From: Otis tarda
Lineage: Eukaryota > Chordata > Aves > Otidiformes > Otididae
Direction of reading: 5' to 3'
NCBI GenBank assembly: GCA_026413225.1
Contig: CM048552.1
Coordinates: 212,859,553-212,923,552 of the forward strand
DNA: 64,000 nucleotides
The position numbers and the translations under genes were made by a program. Below, piece by piece: positions 38,058 to 64,000 of this stretch (its first letter is position 1; every line of letters starts with the position of its first letter). The notes under the pieces are model-generated. The model did not search any database. It was not told the origin of the DNA and saw nothing but the letters and a program-made list of their open reading frames with translations.

Positions 38058-39925
38058 CCCGGCATTCACTCACAAGGTGATTCTAAGCATTCTAAGAATG
38101 AGGGGACCTGGAGCCCTCCTGGGGACCAGGATGGCTGAATATTTTTGGTGATACTACAGAAGTAAAAAGCTATGAGAGGGAGCCTTCTTCCTGCAAACTC
38201 TGCTCAAAACATGGGAGAAGTCACATCATGGCCACCTTGTCCCTTCCCCGGCCCTTAGAAACTCCCCGCGGCCGCCCAGCCCTCTCGTGGGAACCTCTCG
38301 TGGACTCAGTTGACTTCAAGCTCAAGAGAGATGATTTATGACCACCTGGGGCCATGCCTGGTTTCACTCCAGCCCTTCTCACTGTGCCAATGTGGTTTGT
38401 GTGGACACGAGGGCAGATATTGGCTGTGCCTGGCAATTCCTTTGCTCTGGACCATGTCCAATGAGCCTGGAAAGGGTCCAGCCTGGGGCAGCCTTTGTTT
38501 TTCCGCCCAGCACGTCCCATGGGTGTGTGGGAAGGCAGCAAGGCAGGCTCTGCCAGGGACACAGGGCTGGACGTGCTCCTCTACCTGCGTTGCTGGGTTT
38601 GGAGGTGGGATTTGAAGAGCACAAGGAGCCTTTGGAGAACTGCTCAGTACAGCCTCTCATGGCTGTGGGTCATGGGCTAATCCCTGCATATTTAATACCT
38701 GGAACGTTGGCCAAGGATGTGGTACAACCTGAGCAGCTCTGAGGGACAGGCAATGAACCCATCCCCTTGTTGAAAGCCCTGCTACCTCCCGTAGCCTTTC
38801 TTGCTAGGAATCTCTGGTTCTTTTGAGATTTTTGAGGCTCATATCCTTATGGGGAGGGAAGGTATACAGGCAGTAGGGTGGGAAGCTGCAGGCTGTAGGG
38901 AACCCAATGCCAAATATTCCAGCATCATCTTGCAACCGTGGTTGTCCCTCCATGAAGATGCTCTTGCAGGTCAAAAGGAGTCTCTGAAGTGTTGTTTTAG
39001 TTAATTTAACATTAGTGAGCAGAAATCCTTGGCAGATGGCAGCGCTGGGGGGATGAGGAGATGCTGCAGCACCCGTGGGGAGCCTGGGCTGGATCCTGCC
39101 TGGAGCTGCGCACCACTCTACTATCTGCTGCTGGTCTCCAAACATGCACAAGCTGCCTACATCTCCACACTGATGTGCTGGTGTCCCACACCAATTCCAG
39201 CATCCCTGCTCACGTTGCCAGTGCACACAGCGGTGTGCACCACCAGCACAGGGACACATAGGGCTGCAAAGCAACCTCCACTTTGAAGTCCATCGCCCTG
39301 CTACCAGAGAAACTGCGATATGGATGCTGGTGGAGAAACATGACCTCTGTGCCTACAGGATGACTTGTGGCCTATCCAGGCTTGCACAGACCTTTTGAAT
39401 GTGCACAAAGCAAGACTTGGTAAAGCCACCTAGTCTACACCAGAGCTCTTGTGCTACATCCAGCACCAAGTATCACAGCCCCATAGGTGCTCAGCCATAT
39501 CTACTGCTCAGGACATCCTCCAGGAGAGTATTAGGATGTTTGTGAGATTGAGATGTTTGTGAGGCTTTCCCCTGAAGAATGATCCTTGCAAGTTGTTTCA
39601 GTGATGGAGGCAGAGGAGTAGGATGCTCCTTTCTGTCTAGGGTTTGGTGACACACTTTGTCCCAGGGGATGATCCCAGGAGCAGGAAGACCTGGATGGGT
39701 GCCCCCACCTCACTATAAAAAGGTATTTTCCCAGATGCCTGCTCCAAGCTCTTGAAGGTGGGCTGCAGAAGGGCACAGCTCCTCCATTCTACAAAGACCT
39801 CGAGCACAGGCAGGTGATGGAGCTGGAATCTGAGATGGGAGCAAGATCCCAGTGTCAGTACTTTGGGACCATGTCTTACAGCAGCAAGGCTGGAGACTCC
39901 CATGGGCAGGGACAGGCTTTTCGAT

Positions 39926-40074
39926 TATAGAATCATAGAAGCATGGAATAGTTTGGGTTGGAAGGGGCCTCTAAAGCCCATCCTGTCCACCTCCCCTGCA
40001 AGGAGCAGGGACATCTCCAACCAGATCAAGTTGCTCAGAGCCCCGTCCAACCTGGCCTTGAATGATTTTCAGTG
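39926..40074 (-). mobile_element. CR1 LINE 3' tail
   Basis: Antisense tail ending at CAACCTGGCCTTGAATGATT, about a dozen bases beyond the truncation point shared by other copies. Confidence 0.9.
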
Positions 40075-40507
40075 CTCCCAATACACAATTTGCAGGTTTG
40101 TTCTTTGAGGGAAAACCATCCAAAAATCACATCCTTCTGCTGCTTTGTCCATAAATTGGGGTTGTTTTTTTTTTTAGCAATCTGCAGAGCTTTTTCCAAT
40201 TCAAGTGATGCTCAAAAAACCCAGGTTCCCTGCATTGTGGTGACTCTGAGGCACAGGATGCAAATGTTTTATAGCTGGAGGAAGCTATAAACTCCCTTTT
40301 CCCAGTGAACGTGTGTGTAACCTTGCGCGAAACCTTCATGCAGATTGCCTTGCCTCAGCCTCAAAGTCCGCAGCGAAAATAATTTGAATGGAGTTTAGTG
40401 AATCAAGCAAATCAAAAAGGCTCTGCAGAGCCACCTTGTGCCCGTCAAAAGCATTCTGGAAGAACACAGCAGTTTAAAGGCAGGGAGTCTGAATAAAATA
40501 TACACAA

Positions 40508-40513
40508 TTTATT
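40508..40513 (-). terminator. Candidate poly(A) signal AATAAA
   Basis: AATAAA on the minus strand, preceded by CCTCCTAC and followed within 20 bases by a T/GT-rich stretch. Best candidate for the distal CAPN5 cleavage site. Confidence 0.4.
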
Positions 40514-41838
40514 TGTAGGAGGTTTACAGCTGTACAACGTTGGCTTTCTGTTTGGACCACTCTCTGATCTTGTGCAGCACAACACGTCGGTGCCTTCGGA
40601 GATGAAGACAAATCACAGCCTGTTTTAACACGTAGACGTCAAAAAGAAATGGATTTCACAGAGTGTAACTTGCGACCATTGAAATGATTAACAAAAGAAA
40701 TGAAAAAAAAAAAAAATCAGAGACATGTCCTACACAACCTGGAGGGCACTGGAAAGTGTTTATCAGACCTGTCCTCCTCTCAGACAAAAAAACCAATCCC
40801 GAATATTTCTGTTTACTTAATTCAAAGAGGAATGTCATCTACATTAGGAATGGCATTTTAATAACGCCCTCTCCCATCTGCTCTACAAACAAAAGACACA
40901 AAAAAATGCCCCAAACAAATGTAATTTTTGTTATTCCATTGGAAATGTAAGGGGAAGAAGGCTTCTGCTTACACTTCTTGAAAGTCTTCAAAAAAAAAAA
41001 AAAGGACAAATATTACTAATATTAAGACATTTTGGTCCTGATACAGTATGATTATTTCCTTTTGAAGAAGAAGCTATTAAAGAGCTGCCTTTCCTCTCAT
41101 TATGGCTTGATTCACTCCAGTAGGAAAGAAGGAGGCTGCCTGTGGGTACCGGGGCACCGCTACTCCTCGGCAAATTTCAGCGTGGGTAATCACGATGCAG
41201 TTGGCACATCTCAGGGAACCCCTGGCCAAACAGCTCTCGTTTGCTGAAGCTATCAGTAGCCTCATTTCCTGAGAAAACAAGGCTAATGCAGGCAGGCTGG
41301 CCACCCCCATTCGATGGTGATGGTGCAAAGCTCCTGTGATGTTCTCCCTTAGCAAAATAGCTCTTCTCCCTGTGAAATGAGGTATCTTTGGGCATCACCG
41401 TCCCTGTCACATACCACTTTGAACATGAGCCTGTGAGATCTCCCGAGACCTGAATCGTACCTTCTGGCCTCACAATGCTGCTTCCATTTATTTTCAGCGG
41501 TGAGTCCCATGAACAGAACCAGAATAAAATAAAAATATCTCTGAATTGCTCTGCCAAAATTCAAGGATTTGCTCTGATCTTGGGGTCAGAATGACACTTT
41601 ACCAAACTAGGAGCATTTGAGACAATTCTGTGAGATTGTCCCAGGTCCCAGTGATGGCACCAGGAGTTGGAGGGTGCTCAGTGCAAGTCAGGAATAATTG
41701 GGACCTGGAAAAAGCATCCTGTGGGCCACAGAAAAATTCCTTAACTTACCTCATTTTTAAAGGCACATGAATAAAAAAACCCAACCTAAACAACAGGAGG
41801 AAAAAAATGCTTTGAAACCTGCCCTGATCAGTTGCTGA

Positions 41839-41957
41839 AAGGCCAGACAAGGGTTGGTTGTTTGGCTTATCTGGGGTGGTGTCCTTGCTCCTTGCAGGGG
41901 GGTTGGACTAGATGACCTTTAAAGGTCCCTTCCAACCCGAACCATTCTGATTCTATG
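41839..41957 (+). mobile_element. CR1 LINE 3' tail, sense orientation
   Basis: Begins AAGGCCAG, contains GGGGGGTTGGACTAGATGAC and ends CCATTCTGATTCTATGG. It lies in the probable CAPN5 3' UTR, antisense to CAPN5. Confidence 0.85.
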
Positions 41958-43162
41958 GTTTATAAGAAGCTGGATTCTGCCACCCAGTGGAATAAGGGAG
42001 ATAAACTCAGTCTTCATGGCAAACAGGAGCAGAGCATGGTCCTAGACATGGCCCCAGGGATGCATTTGGGTTGTGCTTGTGAGACTGGCTCTAGCACTGT
42101 GCAACTCATCCTCCGGGCCAGTAGACTGGAAATTAAAGGTGAGAGATGGGCACTGGTATGAATTAAATATTCCCAGCATTTTCAGGCTGCACTGGGAGCA
42201 GTGCTCCTCTTCTCTCCTCTAACACAAGCTAAAATCCCACTATTTTTGAAAAGAATTTGGGAAAGCGAGGCACTGGGAAATGATGCACTGTATGCAGTAG
42301 TAAAGATGGAGCCCATTGAGCAAAGCTCCCCATCCCTTGGACCTAACACTTTGGCCTTCAGAGAAATTGATCTCCTCTTCTCTAAACACTGAACGGCCCC
42401 AGCAGACAACCCACCCCAGCTACCGGGGTGAGCTCTTGGGATGGGGACTGCATGAAGACATGGAGACAGCAGGCACCACGGCAGCTCAAGAGGCACACGC
42501 AGGAGCTGAGTCCAGACTGATTCAAAAACTTGACCCCAGAGAACAGTTGTCCCACCATGGTGGCTGGCATCTTTGTATCCTTCAGAGTTGCATGGGGTTG
42601 AACAAGACTTGGGAAGAGACAGCTTGTCCCTAAAATGATGGAGCCTTTAGTCTTGTTGCCCTGTGGATTTTGGATTTGGGACTGCCTTGGTGCATTTTCC
42701 TTCCAGTTGCAAACCCATACCTAGAGAACATCCAAAAGGCCCCAATCTATTCTTCCACTTCTCCTTTGCTGAGGTGCCTCCACAGAGAAGCGATTAAATG
42801 GCTGTTTCATGGGAGACGATTCCACACACGCTACTCTAAAACCAAGCAGACACATCGAAGATGCATTGAAGCGGCTGGTGGGACCGTGGTGGCCACGTGT
42901 GTGCATGGTGGCGCGTGTGTGCCAGCCTGTGTAAACAAACAGCACCAGGCCATCGTGCTCTGGCTGTCGGGACACACAGCGTGCTCGCCGCGATCCCACG
43001 GGGCACGTGGTGGCCATGGGGGCTGCAGAGGACGCCAGCTGAAGGATCGTTGCGGTTCCCCAAAAAGGCACCATTATTTTTAACAATGAAAACCCAAGAT
43101 TGGCTCCTTTGAGTGGAATGCATGCATAGTTCATGAACACTTTGCAGATGGCAGGTAGGCTC

Positions 43163-43222
43163 TGTGTGTATATATGTATATATATACGTATGTGTGCATG
43201 TTTATATACACGTATGTGGCAC
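43163..43222 (+). repeat. TA/TG-rich simple sequence after CAPN5 stop
   Basis: Alternating purine-pyrimidine tract with TATATGTATATATATACG and TATGTGTGCATG, starting about 25 bases beyond the CAPN5 stop. Confidence 0.8.
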
Positions 43223-43244
43223 CAGAAGAAAAGTCCTTGAGTAC

Positions 43245-64000
<20,756 letters not shown>

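Larger units (their letters stand above)
37641..40489. other. Spacer between CpG island and CAPN5 3' UTR
   Basis: Poly(T) run and one CR1 tail; a 156-codon minus-strand frame at 38804-39274 has no recognisable domain. Confidence 0.55.
40490..43244 (-). other. Probable CAPN5 3' UTR with two candidate poly(A) signals
   Basis: Reading left from the CAPN5 stop, the first minus-strand AATAAA is at 41492-41487 and the second at 40513-40508. The second is followed by TGTGTATATTTTATTC, the T/GT-rich kind of sequence found downstream of cleavage sites, so a 3' UTR of about 2.75 kb is plausible. A CR1 tail (41839-41957) is embedded. The UTR extent is inference; cDNA is absent here. Confidence 0.4.

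Overview
The window looks like avian nuclear DNA. The evidence is two vertebrate genes with GT/AG-spliced or single-exon structure, many 5'-truncated CR1 LINE tails, a solo ERVL-type LTR of the kind common in birds, traces of ancient MIR-like SINEs, and a CpG island. There are no bacterial-style operons, CRISPR arrays or tRNA/rRNA genes. I cannot name the species from this sequence.

Right third (about 43.2-64 kb): the minus strand carries CAPN5 (calpain-5), read right to left. I resolved eleven coding exons, corresponding to human exons 3-13 by recalled protein structure. They give 587 codons from the segment before the catalytic Cys to the stop codon. Every junction has GT/AG sites and phases agree throughout. 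The first coding exon (about 55 codons) was not found before the right edge, so the gene is 5'-incomplete here. The catalytic triad (Cys81, His252, Asn284 in human numbering) is intact. Intron 3 (8.1 kb) contains a second, single-exon minus-strand gene, OMP (olfactory marker protein, 159 aa), complete and intact. This repeats the CAPN5/OMP nested arrangement known in mammals.

Middle (about 36.9-43.2 kb): left of the CAPN5 stop lies a probable 3' UTR of up to about 2.75 kb, with two candidate poly(A) signals. Next comes a CpG island at about 37.0-37.6 kb holding a good minus-strand splice donor. By conserved synteny (CAPN5 followed by MYO7A on the same strand in mammals) this could be the promoter and untranslated first exon of MYO7A, but I found no MYO7A coding exon, so this remains inference.

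Left part (1-37 kb): no coding exon that I can support. It is intergenic or deep-intronic DNA with CR1 fragments in both orientations, an ancient CR1-like copy (33.3-33.8 kb), MIR-like remnants, a 1.1-kb ERVL-type solo LTR (18.4-19.5 kb), an (ATTCT)n pentanucleotide array (3.56 kb) and small tandem duplications. The longest open frames here are either inside repeats or show no recognisable family.

I found no new enzyme system or mobile cassette. The most useful leads are the intact bird OMP nested in CAPN5, the CpG-island promoter with a G-quadruplex motif, an intron-3 cluster of homeodomain-type TAAT sites a few kb from OMP, and the shared 5' truncation point of several CR1 copies.
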